Positions 26,881 to 35,010 of a stretch of 64,000 bases of DNA are shown here, piece by piece. The notes under the pieces are model-generated. The model was not told the origin of the DNA. It saw only the letters and a list, made by a program, of their open reading frames with translations, and ran no database searches. The stretch comes from Paenibacillus_L residui (GTDB taxonomy: Bacteria; Bacillota; Bacilli; Paenibacillales; NBRC-103111), in NCBI RefSeq assembly GCF_042677205.1, contig NZ_JBHTIU010000050.1, positions 12,169 through 76,168 of the forward strand, in the 5' to 3' direction. Position numbers and translations under genes: made by a program. Each line of letters opens with the position of its first letter. Position 1 is the first letter of the stretch.

Positions 26881-27372
26881 GTGGGAATTATCGAGTATTT
26901 GTTGGATAACATCCATATCGTTATTATTGTGCTTGCCATTATATCTACTTTGGTGTCGAAGTCCAAACCCGGCAAGCCGAAAAATACGAGAAGCATGCCT
27001 CCTTTCGGAGGGGGGCCGGTCCAACCGGCCTCATCATCGGATCGTTCCCCGGAGACCGTTCCAAGAGCGGACCGGCCGGACAGAGAGGCTATGGATCGGC
27101 GATCGGTCATAGAGGATAAGCCGCTCTACAGTCATGATGATGAAGAAGAAGAGAGATACCGGGAAGTCTTCCGCTATGAAGAACCGGAATCCGGGCAACC
27201 GGCTGCCAACGCCTCGGCTACCGGTTCCCGCCGGACCTTCGATCATCGCTCTGAAGCGGATAGGCTGAAAGAGAAGGAAAGGGCTGACCAACTGCAGCGC
27301 AAAGCGATCCAAGGTATTATCTGGTCCGAGATTCTCGGGCCGCCCCGCTCCAGAAGACCTTACCGCAAGTAA
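26881..27372 (+). CDS. Hypothetical membrane-anchored protein, third gene of nfeD-floA operon
   Basis: A 163-aa protein of unrecognised family, in the place of B. subtilis yqfB, though homology to yqfB is not claimed. One N-terminal membrane helix (IIEYLLDNIHIVIIVLAII, about 3-22) is followed by a long, charged, Pro/Ser/Glu/Arg-rich, probably disordered tail. The tail ends in a conserved-looking patch QLQRKAIQGIIWSEILGPPRSRRPYRK, which could bind a partner. GTG start at 26881 with a G-rich site (AAAGGGGGGG). A hairpin follows. Membrane anchoring and the operon suggest work with FloA or NfeD (inference). Confidence 0.8.
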   Translation: MGIIEYLLDNIHIVIIVLAIISTLVSKSKPGKPKNTRSMPPFGGGPVQPASSSDRSPETVPRADRPDREAMDRRSVIEDKPLYSHDDEEEERYREVFRYEEPESGQPAANASATGSRRTFDHRSEADRLKEKERADQLQRKAIQGIIWSEILGPPRSRRPYRK

Positions 27373-27379
27373 TTACACA

Positions 27380-27412
27380 CCCCTGCCGGGTTCAGCCGGC
27401 AGGGGCATTTCC
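27380..27412 (+). terminator. Hairpin after the nfeD-floA operon
   Basis: CCCCTGCCGG pairs perfectly with CCGGCAGGGG, loop GTTCAG, followed only by CATTTCC. It is a very stable stem with a weak U tract. Confidence 0.7.
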
Positions 27413-27442
27413 ATATTCACTCATAGTAAAGGAGTGGCCCAA

Positions 27443-28570
27443 ATGATAAAGAGTATCGGGATCTTCTTGATCCTCCTGCTTACAGCAGCCTGTTCCCCGG
27501 ACAAGGCTGTGGACAGGCCAGAGGCGACGGGTCCGGTCATGGGGCAGGAGGAAGAAGGACGTTTACCGCATGAAGCGGAGATAATAGCCGAGCAATTAAA
27601 TGTTCCCTGGGAAATGGTATTTACCCCCGAGGGAGATATTTTATTTACGGAAAGACCCGGACAAATCCGGCTTATTAGGCAGGGAAAGTTAGTGGAGGAC
27701 CCGGTATTCCGGTTTGAAGAACCGTTCATAAGCAAAGGGGAAGGAGGGCTGCTGGGTCTTGAAATCGACCCCGATTACTCTAATAACGGTTATTTGTATG
27801 CCTATCATACCTATGAGGAGAATGGCCGGGTTATGAACCGGGTGCTTCGTCTGCAGCAGAGGGAAAGCCGGATCGAAGTGGACAAGATATTGATAGCTGA
27901 TATTCCCGGGGATACGAATCATAATGGAGGGCGTATTAAATTCGGGCCGGACGGGCTGTTATACATCACGACCGGAGAGCGGTATGAACCTCAGCTTGCC
28001 CAAGATTTGCAGAGTCTGGGCGGGAAGATCCTGCGCATCCATCCGGACGGGACGATTCCGGAGTCCAATCCTTTTTCGGGTTCGCCGGTCTATAGCTGGG
28101 GACATCGCAATGCCCAAGGATTAGCCTGGCATCCGGATACCGGCAAGCTGTACAGCTCCGAGCACGGCCAGACAGCGCGGGATGAGATCAATCTCATTGA
28201 GCCGGGGAAAAATTACGGCTGGCCGGTGATTAGCGGCGACCAGGAGCAGGACGGAATGGTCCGACCGCTGCTGCACAGCGGGGATGATACCTGGGCGCCC
28301 TCGGGTATGACCTTCATAAGCCAGGGCCCTTGGAAAGGCAGGCTGCTTGTGGCTAATTTGCGCGGGATGCAGATTCTCGCGGTTACCTGGGGAGCGGATC
28401 ATACTTCAATCGAGCATACCTCTGCACTATTTCACCATGAGCTGGGGAGAATTCGCAATGTTACAGAAGGTCCGGACGGCTCCCTGTATGTAATGACCAA
28501 TAATCGCGACGGGCGGGGTACACCCGGACCAGGGGACGACAAGTTAATTCGGCTCAAGCCGTTGTTTTAA
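27443..28570 (+). CDS. PQQ-dependent sugar dehydrogenase-type lipoprotein
   Basis: Predicted extracellular six-bladed beta-propeller of the soluble glucose/aldose sugar dehydrogenase family, which oxidises sugars with pyrroloquinoline quinone. It is 375 aa. A lipoprotein signal (MIKSIGIFLILLLTAAC, Cys17 as lipid site) is clear. Family motifs: LNVPWEMVFTPEGDILFTER, GGLLGLEIDPDY, HNGGRIKFGPDGLLYIT, SWGHRNAQGLAWHP, EHGQTARDEIN and KNYGWPV. ATG 27443 has AAAGGAG at 8 bases. It is a single-gene unit with its own terminator. No pqq genes are in the window, so the cofactor source is open. Confidence 0.9.
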   Translation: MIKSIGIFLILLLTAACSPDKAVDRPEATGPVMGQEEEGRLPHEAEIIAEQLNVPWEMVFTPEGDILFTERPGQIRLIRQGKLVEDPVFRFEEPFISKGEGGLLGLEIDPDYSNNGYLYAYHTYEENGRVMNRVLRLQQRESRIEVDKILIADIPGDTNHNGGRIKFGPDGLLYITTGERYEPQLAQDLQSLGGKILRIHPDGTIPESNPFSGSPVYSWGHRNAQGLAWHPDTGKLYSSEHGQTARDEINLIEPGKNYGWPVISGDQEQDGMVRPLLHSGDDTWAPSGMTFISQGPWKGRLLVANLRGMQILAVTWGADHTSIEHTSALFHHELGRIRNVTEGPDGSLYVMTNNRDGRGTPGPGDDKLIRLKPLF

Positions 28571-28631
28571 TCCCCATCTCTCTCATTTCTCCTTGAAATC
28601 CTCGTCTTTCAGCTTTCATATCGTTATGAAG

Positions 28632-28654
28632 AAGAGCCGGCCAGGCTCTTTTTT
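28632..28654 (+). terminator. Terminator after the sugar dehydrogenase
   Basis: AAGAGCC (28632-28638) pairs with GGCTCTT (28644-28650), followed by TTTT. Confidence 0.85.
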
Positions 28655-28823
28655 GCCACATAGGAATCTTTAAGTTCTTTACAGTGTTAATATGGTGCTG
28701 AATAAAGATTCCAATTGGCATAAAAAGCACCTCTTTAGCCACCGCTCAGTTCCGTAGACTCCCGTTTTATGCGACTCTTTGAGACAGTCCCGGTCATCCG
28801 CCTAATTGTGTAGAAAGACAATC

Positions 28824-28942
28824 AAAACTGCAGGTCTTTTTGGGAAAAAGCCGCGCAGTGCCTTATTCTAAAGCGATAGTGCAGGTCTTTGGAGCGATTT
28901 TTGCGAAATGGCCCCATTTTGTCAAAAAAGACCTGCACATTT
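28824..28942. repeat. Inverted repeat element, TGCAGGTCTTT family
   Basis: AAAACTGCAGGTCTTTTTG (28824-28842) is the near-perfect inverse of CAAAAAAGACCTGCACATTT (28923-28942). A third, direct copy, AGTGCAGGTCTTT, sits at 28878-28890. The flank GCGTCTTTCGCTTC (from 28945) shares CGTCTTTCGCT with the element at 38293-38488, so both may belong to one repeat superfamily. No ORF spans it. Confidence 0.55.
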
Positions 28943-29384
28943 GAGCGTCTTTCGCTTCTTTTTAGAAAAAGGCAGAATTCTAATGTACTTTTGTTCGTCT
29001 TTACGATGTCCTTACGGACCCAGATGCGACCTTCATGCATGAACAATGGGTGGCTTTCTCTTGCCTATCATTTTGCTACAATGGGCAGCGATGAAAGAGA
29101 AGAGTAGGTGGGTGCGGAAAATTGACCGCCAGCCTCGCTCTTTTTTTGGAAAGCATTCACGATTTAGTCGGTTCAGGCCGTTTCTCAGCAGTTTGGAAGC
29201 TGCTTGGGACGGCTTCTTGTTTTTTTGCATGACATTTGCGCGGCACCACGAATGCCCCAAGATGATTGGCGAGGCGGGATTTGCAAGAGTCACTATGGGT
29301 TTTCATTAAGTCACAATTGGTTAAGTTGGAGCGTCGCGAAGGCGGTTTTTCTGAACAATCTGTTACCAGCGGAGAGTCCTTTTT

Positions 29385-29413
29385 TCATAAATGGCGAAGC
29401 ATCGGCATAATTT
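29385..29413 (+). promoter_or_regulatory. Possible sigma-E (mother-cell) promoter for yqfC-yqfD
   Basis: TCATAAAT (29385-29392), 13-base spacer, CATAATTT (29406-29413). This loosely fits the Bacillus sigma-E pattern (ATA-type -35 and CATACAnT-type -10), and yqfC-yqfD are sigma-E genes in B. subtilis. It lies about 40 bases before the yqfC start. Confidence 0.35.
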
Positions 29414-29450
29414 GTAAAAAAGCCTATCAGTTCGGGGGGATGAGCGAGGC

Positions 29451-29732
29451 ATGCGCTCCATTAAAAAGAAGCTCAACATGATGACCGCGAAGCTGCTCGA
29501 AGTGCCTCAGGATGTCATCCTTGATCTGCCCAGATTGACGATGATCGGTAATATGCAGCTCTACATCGAAAACCACAGAGGGGTCCTGCATTTTTCCAGT
29601 GAATTGCTTAAGCTGGCGCTCGGGCAGGGGGCGCTGGAGGTCCGCGGGGAAAATTTGGTCATGAGGGGCATACAGACGGAGGAAGTCTTCATCGAGGGCA
29701 AGATCCACGATATTAAATACATCAATTCATAA
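29451..29732 (+). CDS. yqfC: Sporulation protein YqfC
   Basis: A 93-aa member of the YabP/YqfC family, made in the mother cell during spore formation. Motifs: LEVPQDVILDLPRLTMIGN and the repeated beta-strand pattern MQLYIENHRGVLHFSSELLKL... ending GKIHDIKYI. No membrane segment. GGGGGGATGAG upstream acts as ribosome-binding region. yqfD follows after 10 bases. The exact biochemical role is unknown. Confidence 0.94.
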   Translation: MRSIKKKLNMMTAKLLEVPQDVILDLPRLTMIGNMQLYIENHRGVLHFSSELLKLALGQGALEVRGENLVMRGIQTEEVFIEGKIHDIKYINS

Positions 29733-29742
29733 TAAAGGGTGA

Positions 29743-30972
29743 ATGCGGGTGCGACCAAATATCATTTCCAGGCTCAAGGGATATGTGACTATTGAATTGC
29801 GCGGGGAAAGGCTGGAGGAATTCATCAATCTGGCTGCCTCTTCCCGTCTCGTTCTGTGGGACATGCAGATTAAACAGCCGAATCTGGCCGAGGTGAATTT
29901 GCATATCGAAGATTTTTACAAGCTTCGTCCGCTTTTAAAAAAGACAGGCTGCCGCATACATCTTCTTAAAAGATACGGGTTTCCTTTTTTCCTGGACAAG
30001 CTGTGGAAACGAAAGTTTTTCATTGCCGGTCTATGCTTCTTCATCGTCGGTCTCTTCCTGCTATCCTCCATCGTCTGGAAGGTAGAAGTGGAAGGAAACG
30101 AGAAGCTGATGAAGATGGAAATTTTGGAGAAGGCGAAGCAGCTCGGGATCTATGAATATCAATGGAAGTTTCGTCTGGGCAACCAGGAGGATTTGGCCAG
30201 GGAGCTTCACAAACAGCTTCCCGGGGTGGCCTGGGTGGGGGTGAAGGTAGAAGGCACCCACATTAAGATACAAGTGGTGGAGAGCGCCAGTCCCGAGCAG
30301 AAGGAGCTTAAAAGTCCGCGTCATCTGATCGCCTCCAAAAATGCGGTCGTTACTAAAATTTTAGCGGAGAAAGGAAAGCCGGTCGTCCAACCTGATCAGT
30401 ATGTGCGGAAAGGGGACTTGCTTATTTCCGGACTGATCGGCAACGAGCAGTATCAGCAGACGGTAGTTTCGCAGGGACAGGTCAAAGGATTGGTCTGGTA
30501 CACAAGCAAAATCGAAGTTCCGATGGTTCGCAAATATAAAACTTATACCGGAGAGTCCTACCGCCGCTTCTATCTTGTCTTCGGAAACCGGGCGCTGCAG
30601 CTAACCGGCTATGGCACTTCATATGAACAATCCGAGCAGGAAGCTTCGCGCAAAACGCTCCAATGGAGGAACTACGGCCTGCCGGTCGGCTGGATGAATG
30701 AGAAGGTGCGAGAGGTTCGTTACCTGGAAGAGCCGTTGGAACGGGAAGCGGCGCGTCAGATCGGTCTGGAGCGGGCTCGGGCGGATATTCTCCACGGAGC
30801 GGGTGAGGATTCGAGAATCACCTCGGAGAAGGTGTTGAAGGAGCAGGAGGAGAACGGAGTGCTGGTGATGGAGGTTCATTTCGAAGTGGAGGAGAACATT
30901 GCCGTCGAGCAGCCGATCGTAAACTTGCCTCCGGAAGCGGACCCGGCCCCGGGAGAGAGCCCCGTCAGCTAG
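29743..30972 (+). CDS. yqfD: Sporulation protein YqfD
   Basis: A 409-aa sporulation membrane protein. The N-terminal domain (about 1-85, RLKGYVTIELRGERLEEFINLA) precedes one membrane helix (FFIAGLCFFIVGLFLLSS, about 91-108) and a large extracytoplasmic part with a POTRA-like segment (WKVEVEGNEKLMKMEILEKAKQLGI; VAWVGVKVEGTHIKIQVVE). The last 30 residues are acidic and Pro-rich. It is paired with yqfC and probably works in the mother-cell or forespore membrane. Start ATG 29743; GTG 29749 in frame is an alternative because the AAAGGG site lies near either. Confidence 0.94.
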   Translation: MRVRPNIISRLKGYVTIELRGERLEEFINLAASSRLVLWDMQIKQPNLAEVNLHIEDFYKLRPLLKKTGCRIHLLKRYGFPFFLDKLWKRKFFIAGLCFFIVGLFLLSSIVWKVEVEGNEKLMKMEILEKAKQLGIYEYQWKFRLGNQEDLARELHKQLPGVAWVGVKVEGTHIKIQVVESASPEQKELKSPRHLIASKNAVVTKILAEKGKPVVQPDQYVRKGDLLISGLIGNEQYQQTVVSQGQVKGLVWYTSKIEVPMVRKYKTYTGESYRRFYLVFGNRALQLTGYGTSYEQSEQEASRKTLQWRNYGLPVGWMNEKVREVRYLEEPLEREAARQIGLERARADILHGAGEDSRITSEKVLKEQEENGVLVMEVHFEVEENIAVEQPIVNLPPEADPAPGESPVS

Positions 30973-31128
30973 CACCTGCCGATAACGTCCCGACCCATGG
31001 AGCTTGAGAGAGGCCGCTATTGGGAGAGGGTATACGCTTTTGGTTCGCAGCGAATAAACAGCGTAAAGCAGCCTTCACAAGCTTATGCAGAAGTCTATAT
31101 CAAACTAGCAAAAACCGGTTACGATAAC

Positions 31129-31170
31129 AGCCGCTTCTTTCCGAAATAGAAAGCTGCGGCTCTTTTCTTT
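31129..31170 (+). terminator. Terminator between yqfD and phoH
   Basis: AGCCGC pairs with GCGGCT, with an inner TTCTTTC/GAAAG extension, followed by CTTTTCTTT. The rest of the 280-base gap (30973-31255) contains only the phoH promoter. Confidence 0.75.
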
Positions 31171-31180
31171 GCATTAATAT

Positions 31181-31208
31181 TTGCTTCCGGGAGCACATAT
31201 ACGATAAT
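31181..31208 (+). promoter_or_regulatory. Candidate sigma-A promoter for phoH operon
   Basis: TTGCTT (31181-31186), 16-base spacer, GATAAT (31203-31208). It lies about 48 bases before the phoH start and just after the upstream terminator. Confidence 0.5.
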
Positions 31209-31255
31209 ATCTTACGTATAATATAGTTACTGATGATTAAGGAGATTGAGGCCTT

Positions 31256-32227
31256 TTGACCGATCGCGAACACATTGTCAAAATACCGCTAACCAACATA
31301 GCCGAGGGGCTATCGTTGTTTGGACCGCAGGACAAGTTTCTGTCTATCGTAGAGAAGCAGACCGATGCGAAAATTTTTTCCCGGGAAGAAGAGATTGTCA
31401 TTCAGGGACAAGCCCGCGAGACCCAGCGGCTGCAGCAGCTGTTCGAGGTACTGCTGGAATTGGTCCGGAACAACTATCCGTTGTCGGAACGGGACATCCA
31501 TTATGCCCTGGAATTATCCAAACAGATGATGGCGGATCAACTGCTTGATTTATTCAAAGGGGAAATTACACATACGTACAGAGGCAAGCCGATCCGTATC
31601 AAGACGATCGGACAGAAGCAGTATGTCGGGAAAATTCGCAAACAGGACATTGTCTTCGGCATCGGCCCGGCCGGTACCGGCAAGACCTACCTGGCTGTCG
31701 TGCTCGCCGTGGCTGCCTTGAAGGAGGGCAAGGTCAAGAGAATCATATTGACCCGACCTGCCGTGGAGGCGGGAGAAAGTCTCGGCTTCCTGCCGGGAGA
31801 TCTTCAGGAAAAGGTTGACCCGTATCTGCGCCCATTGTATGATGCTCTTAACGATGTGCTGGGGGCAGAGCAGGTTGCCAAGTCCATGGAAAGAGGCTTG
31901 ATTGAAATTGCTCCTCTCGCTTATATGAGGGGCAGAACTCTCGATGATTCGTTTATCATACTGGACGAAGCCCAGAACACGACCCCGGAGCAGATGAAGA
32001 TGTTTCTGACCCGGCTGGGGTTTGGCTCGAAGATGGTCATCACCGGGGACATCACGCAGATCGATTTGCCCAGGGGCAAACGATCCGGATTGGTGGAGGC
32101 TGAGCGCATACTGGAGAACATCGACGAAATCGGATTCGTATATTTCTCCGAACAGGATGTGGTCCGTCACTCTCTGGTTCAGAAAATCATCACCGCCTAC
32201 AACCTGGATCAAGAAAAGCATGGATAG
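31256..32227 (+). CDS. phoH: PhoH family ATPase
   Basis: A 323-aa cytosolic P-loop ATPase; relatives act on RNA and lie next to ybeY across bacteria. The N-terminal KH-like region (about 1-100) precedes the PhoH domain with Walker A GIGPAGTGKTYLAVV (about 135-149) and Walker B SFIILDEAQN (about 233-242). RTLDDSF and VITGDITQIDLP are further PhoH motifs. The start TTG 31256 has AAGGAG 11 bases upstream, a long but acceptable gap. pgpH-like and ybeY genes follow on the same strand. Confidence 0.95.
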   Translation: MTDREHIVKIPLTNIAEGLSLFGPQDKFLSIVEKQTDAKIFSREEEIVIQGQARETQRLQQLFEVLLELVRNNYPLSERDIHYALELSKQMMADQLLDLFKGEITHTYRGKPIRIKTIGQKQYVGKIRKQDIVFGIGPAGTGKTYLAVVLAVAALKEGKVKRIILTRPAVEAGESLGFLPGDLQEKVDPYLRPLYDALNDVLGAEQVAKSMERGLIEIAPLAYMRGRTLDDSFIILDEAQNTTPEQMKMFLTRLGFGSKMVITGDITQIDLPRGKRSGLVEAERILENIDEIGFVYFSEQDVVRHSLVQKIITAYNLDQEKHG

Positions 32228-32244
32228 AGAGGACTGAAAGTTTC

Positions 32245-34485
32245 ATGACAAGAAACGAACCGTCCGCTACCGGGAATTCACCCTCCCGGTTCAGTCAATG
32301 GAAAACAAGCCCGGTTATCCGTTATTTGTTATTGCTGGGTTTTGCCCTTCTGTTTTATTTTTCTCTTCTAAATGAAGTCGTTCCGGAAACCTATGATATT
32401 CAGCCGAATAAAGTCAGTGAGAAGACGATCTATGCTCCTTATCAGGAGGAGAATTCGCTGGCTACGGAGAAAGCCAAGGAAGAGGCCGCTTCGCGGATTC
32501 AGCCGGTTTATAAGATCGTATCGATCAAGAATGAACAAATTGTCGAGACGATCTTCGACAAGCTTGAGCAGAATAATACCGATCCGGAAATGACCTTCGA
32601 TGTCAGAGTCGATCTGTATCGAAATTTGCTTCCGGCTATCTATACGGATTATGTAGAGAGATTTATGAAGACATTGAGGGCGGCCGGTAATTATAACGAC
32701 ACTCTCATGAATGAGATTGAGAAGCAGCTGCTGGAGCAGCAGTACAAGTTTTCGGAGGAAAGCTACTATAAATTTCCGCGGCTGACCAAGGACGATTTGA
32801 CGGCCATGGAAACGGTAGCGAAGGACATCGTCAATCGGCTGATGAATGACCCGCTTGTGGAGGCGCAGTCTGCCCGGGCCAAAGTGACCGAGATGGTCAA
32901 CTCTTCGACATTGACGAAGAATACGGCGCGGGAACTGGTGCAGGAAATTGTTCGCTTTGCCCTGACACCCAACAAGTTTTATGATGCCAAGGAGACCGAT
33001 CAGGCCAGGGCTCAGGCAAGAGAGAATACGAAGCCGGTTCTGTTCGGAAAGAATGACGTTCTTGTCTATAAAGGCGAGATGATAACGGAAGAGACGTACC
33101 AGCGGCTCAAAACCTTCAACCTGCTCAAGGATAAAACCGATTTTCGTCCGCATTTGGGCCTGGCTCTGCTGGTAGCGCTGTTCGTTCTGGTCATTTTCAT
33201 GTTCATCCGCCAGAGCAAATTGAGCATCCAGAATAACAATTCCCAGCTTGTCATGCTTCTGCTGATCTTCTTCTTGAATATTATCGGAATGAAGATTGTC
33301 TCCCTGGGACAAAATTTGGAGTATCCGCATATCGGTTACCTTGCCCCCGTTGCTATGGGAACGATGCTCGTAATCGTACTGCTGGATGCGCCTCTTGCCT
33401 ACGTCTCGTCGATTATTTTCAGTTTGATGTCGGGGATTATCTTCAGCGTGGACCAGGATCGGCTGATGGATTACCGTTACCTGTTCGTTTCGCTGATTGT
33501 AAGCTTTGCCGCTATCTTTTCCTTGCACAAGGCCAGTCAGCGGATTACGATCTTGAAGGCCGGGATTATGATATCGGTCTTCGGCTGTCTCGGTATCGTC
33601 ACTCAGGCTCTGCTGGATAACCGGTTTACGATGACGGATCTGTCTTACGGATTGTCGTTCGCGGCTGTCGGAGGCATTATTAGTGCCATTCTGGTGATCG
33701 GAATTATGCCGTTCTTCGAGATGGCCTTCGGGATTCTGTCTCCACTCAAGCTGGTCGAGCTGTCTAATCCGAACCTGCCGCTGCTTCGCAAGCTGCTGAC
33801 CGAAGCCCCGGGCACCTACCATCATAGTGTTATGGTCGGTAACCTGTCAGAAGCCGCAGCAGAGGCGGTGGGAGCTAACGGCTTGCTCTGCCGGGTGGGC
33901 TCTTATTATCACGATATGGGCAAGACCAAGCGCCCAAGTTATTATATAGAAAATCAGATGAATATGGATAACCCGCATGACAGCATTGAACCGAGCCTGA
34001 GCAAGGCGATTATTACCGCGCATCCCCGGGACGGTGTAGAGATGCTGAAGGAGCATAACCTGCCCAAGGCGATCCGCGATATTGCCGAACAGCACCACGG
34101 GACGACGCTGCTCAAGTATTTTTACTACAAGGCGGTTAAGCAGGCGGAGGAAAGCGGGGAAGGCAAGGTCGTTGAGGAAAGCGAATACCGTTATCCCGGT
34201 CCTAAAGCGCAGTCCAAAGAAGCGGCTATCGTGGGAATTTCGGACTGTGTGGAGGCGGCCGTGCGTTCCTTGCGGAGCCCGACGATTGAACAGATCGATT
34301 CCATGGTACGTAAAATTATTAAAGACCGTCTGGATGACGGGCAATTCGACGAGTGCGACCTGACGATCAAGGATTTGGATACCATTGCCAAAGCGCTCAA
34401 AGAAACATTGCTTGGCATCTTCCATGCCCGTATTGAATACCCGGGCGATTTGCCTAAAAATAACGATAGCAAAGGAGAGTCTTAA
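32245..34485 (+). CDS. pgpH: 7TM-HD family phosphohydrolase (PgpH/YqfF-like)
   Basis: Membrane phosphodiesterase; the Listeria homologue PgpH breaks down the second messenger cyclic di-AMP. It is 746 aa. A first membrane helix (about 27-47) is followed by an extracellular 7TMR-HDED domain (about 50-305), seven helices (about 310-505) and a cytosolic HD domain with TYHHSVMVGNLSE, GSYYHDMGKTKRP (HD about 553-554) and EQHHGTTLLKYFY. Lies between phoH and ybeY as in Bacillus. c-di-AMP as substrate is inferred from the family. Confidence 0.94.
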   Translation: MTRNEPSATGNSPSRFSQWKTSPVIRYLLLLGFALLFYFSLLNEVVPETYDIQPNKVSEKTIYAPYQEENSLATEKAKEEAASRIQPVYKIVSIKNEQIVETIFDKLEQNNTDPEMTFDVRVDLYRNLLPAIYTDYVERFMKTLRAAGNYNDTLMNEIEKQLLEQQYKFSEESYYKFPRLTKDDLTAMETVAKDIVNRLMNDPLVEAQSARAKVTEMVNSSTLTKNTARELVQEIVRFALTPNKFYDAKETDQARAQARENTKPVLFGKNDVLVYKGEMITEETYQRLKTFNLLKDKTDFRPHLGLALLVALFVLVIFMFIRQSKLSIQNNNSQLVMLLLIFFLNIIGMKIVSLGQNLEYPHIGYLAPVAMGTMLVIVLLDAPLAYVSSIIFSLMSGIIFSVDQDRLMDYRYLFVSLIVSFAAIFSLHKASQRITILKAGIMISVFGCLGIVTQALLDNRFTMTDLSYGLSFAAVGGIISAILVIGIMPFFEMAFGILSPLKLVELSNPNLPLLRKLLTEAPGTYHHSVMVGNLSEAAAEAVGANGLLCRVGSYYHDMGKTKRPSYYIENQMNMDNPHDSIEPSLSKAIITAHPRDGVEMLKEHNLPKAIRDIAEQHHGTTLLKYFYYKAVKQAEESGEGKVVEESEYRYPGPKAQSKEAAIVGISDCVEAAVRSLRSPTIEQIDSMVRKIIKDRLDDGQFDECDLTIKDLDTIAKALKETLLGIFHARIEYPGDLPKNNDSKGES

Positions 34486-34488
34486 ACG

Positions 34489-35010
34489 ATGGCCTTATTG
34501 CTGGAATGGAGCAATGAACAGGATCAGTTAGAAATTACTCCCGAGCTGATCTCCATGATTGAAGAATTGCTGCAAATCGCCGGTAAGCGGGAAGATATTC
34601 CCCTCGGGGAAGTCGCGCTGAGCTTTGTTACCGACGAAGAAATCCGCAAGCTGAACAAGGAATACCGGGGACTGGATAAGCCGACGGATGTCCTCTCCTT
34701 TCCGATGATGGAGTTCGGTGCCGGGGAGCTTGAAATCAACTACGGCGAGCTGGAGGAGATTGCTTCCGACGAGGATACGCTTGGCGGAAGCTTGTTCGGC
34801 GCCGATCAGTTGGGGGATATTATCATATCCGTGCCGAGAGCGATAGAACAAGCAGGCGAATACGGCCATTCCATTAACCGGGAAATCGGATTTTTGTTCG
34901 TACACGGTTTTCTCCATCTGATCGGTTATGACCATCAGACAGAGGAAGAAGAGAAGCGGATGTTTCGCAAGCAGGAAGAAATATTGCAGGAGGCCGGTTT
35001 GATCAGGTGA
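34489..35010 (+). CDS. ybeY: rRNA maturation endoribonuclease YbeY
   Basis: Zinc-dependent single-strand RNase involved in 16S rRNA 3'-end processing and ribosome quality control. It is 173 aa. The metal site is HGFLHLIGYDH (His about 138, 142 and 148). VTDEEIRKLNKEYRGLDKPTDVLSFP is the typical substrate-channel segment. ATG 34489 has AAAGGAG upstream, 3 bases after the pgpH-like stop. Its TGA overlaps the dgkA GTG (GTGA). Confidence 0.97.
   Translation: MALLLEWSNEQDQLEITPELISMIEELLQIAGKREDIPLGEVALSFVTDEEIRKLNKEYRGLDKPTDVLSFPMMEFGAGELEINYGELEEIASDEDTLGGSLFGADQLGDIIISVPRAIEQAGEYGHSINREIGFLFVHGFLHLIGYDHQTEEEEKRMFRKQEEILQEAGLIR

Larger units (their letters stand above)
28571..29450. other. Long non-coding stretch with inverted repeats
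   Basis: About 880 bases with no accepted gene. It begins with the sugar dehydrogenase terminator (28632-28654), then a repeat cluster built on TGCAGGTCTTT (28824-28942), and ends with a possible sigma-E site before yqfC. ORFs in 29033-29309 on both strands lack ribosome-binding sites and read as compositional noise. Bases 29100-29380 hold nothing recognised. Confidence 0.6.

Noticed and set aside
29061..29082. Promoter formed by TTGCCT and TACAAT
   Set aside because: The spacer is only 10 bases, and no gene with a ribosome-binding site follows.
29033..29309. Overlapping ORFs on both strands before yqfC
   Set aside because: Neither has a ribosome-binding site; the sequences are Phe/Arg/Ser-rich noise and mirror each other.
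32368..33825. 485-codon minus-strand ORF over the pgpH-like gene
   Set aside because: Antisense of a membrane-protein gene gives an Arg/Gln/Asn-rich frame; no start site or motif.
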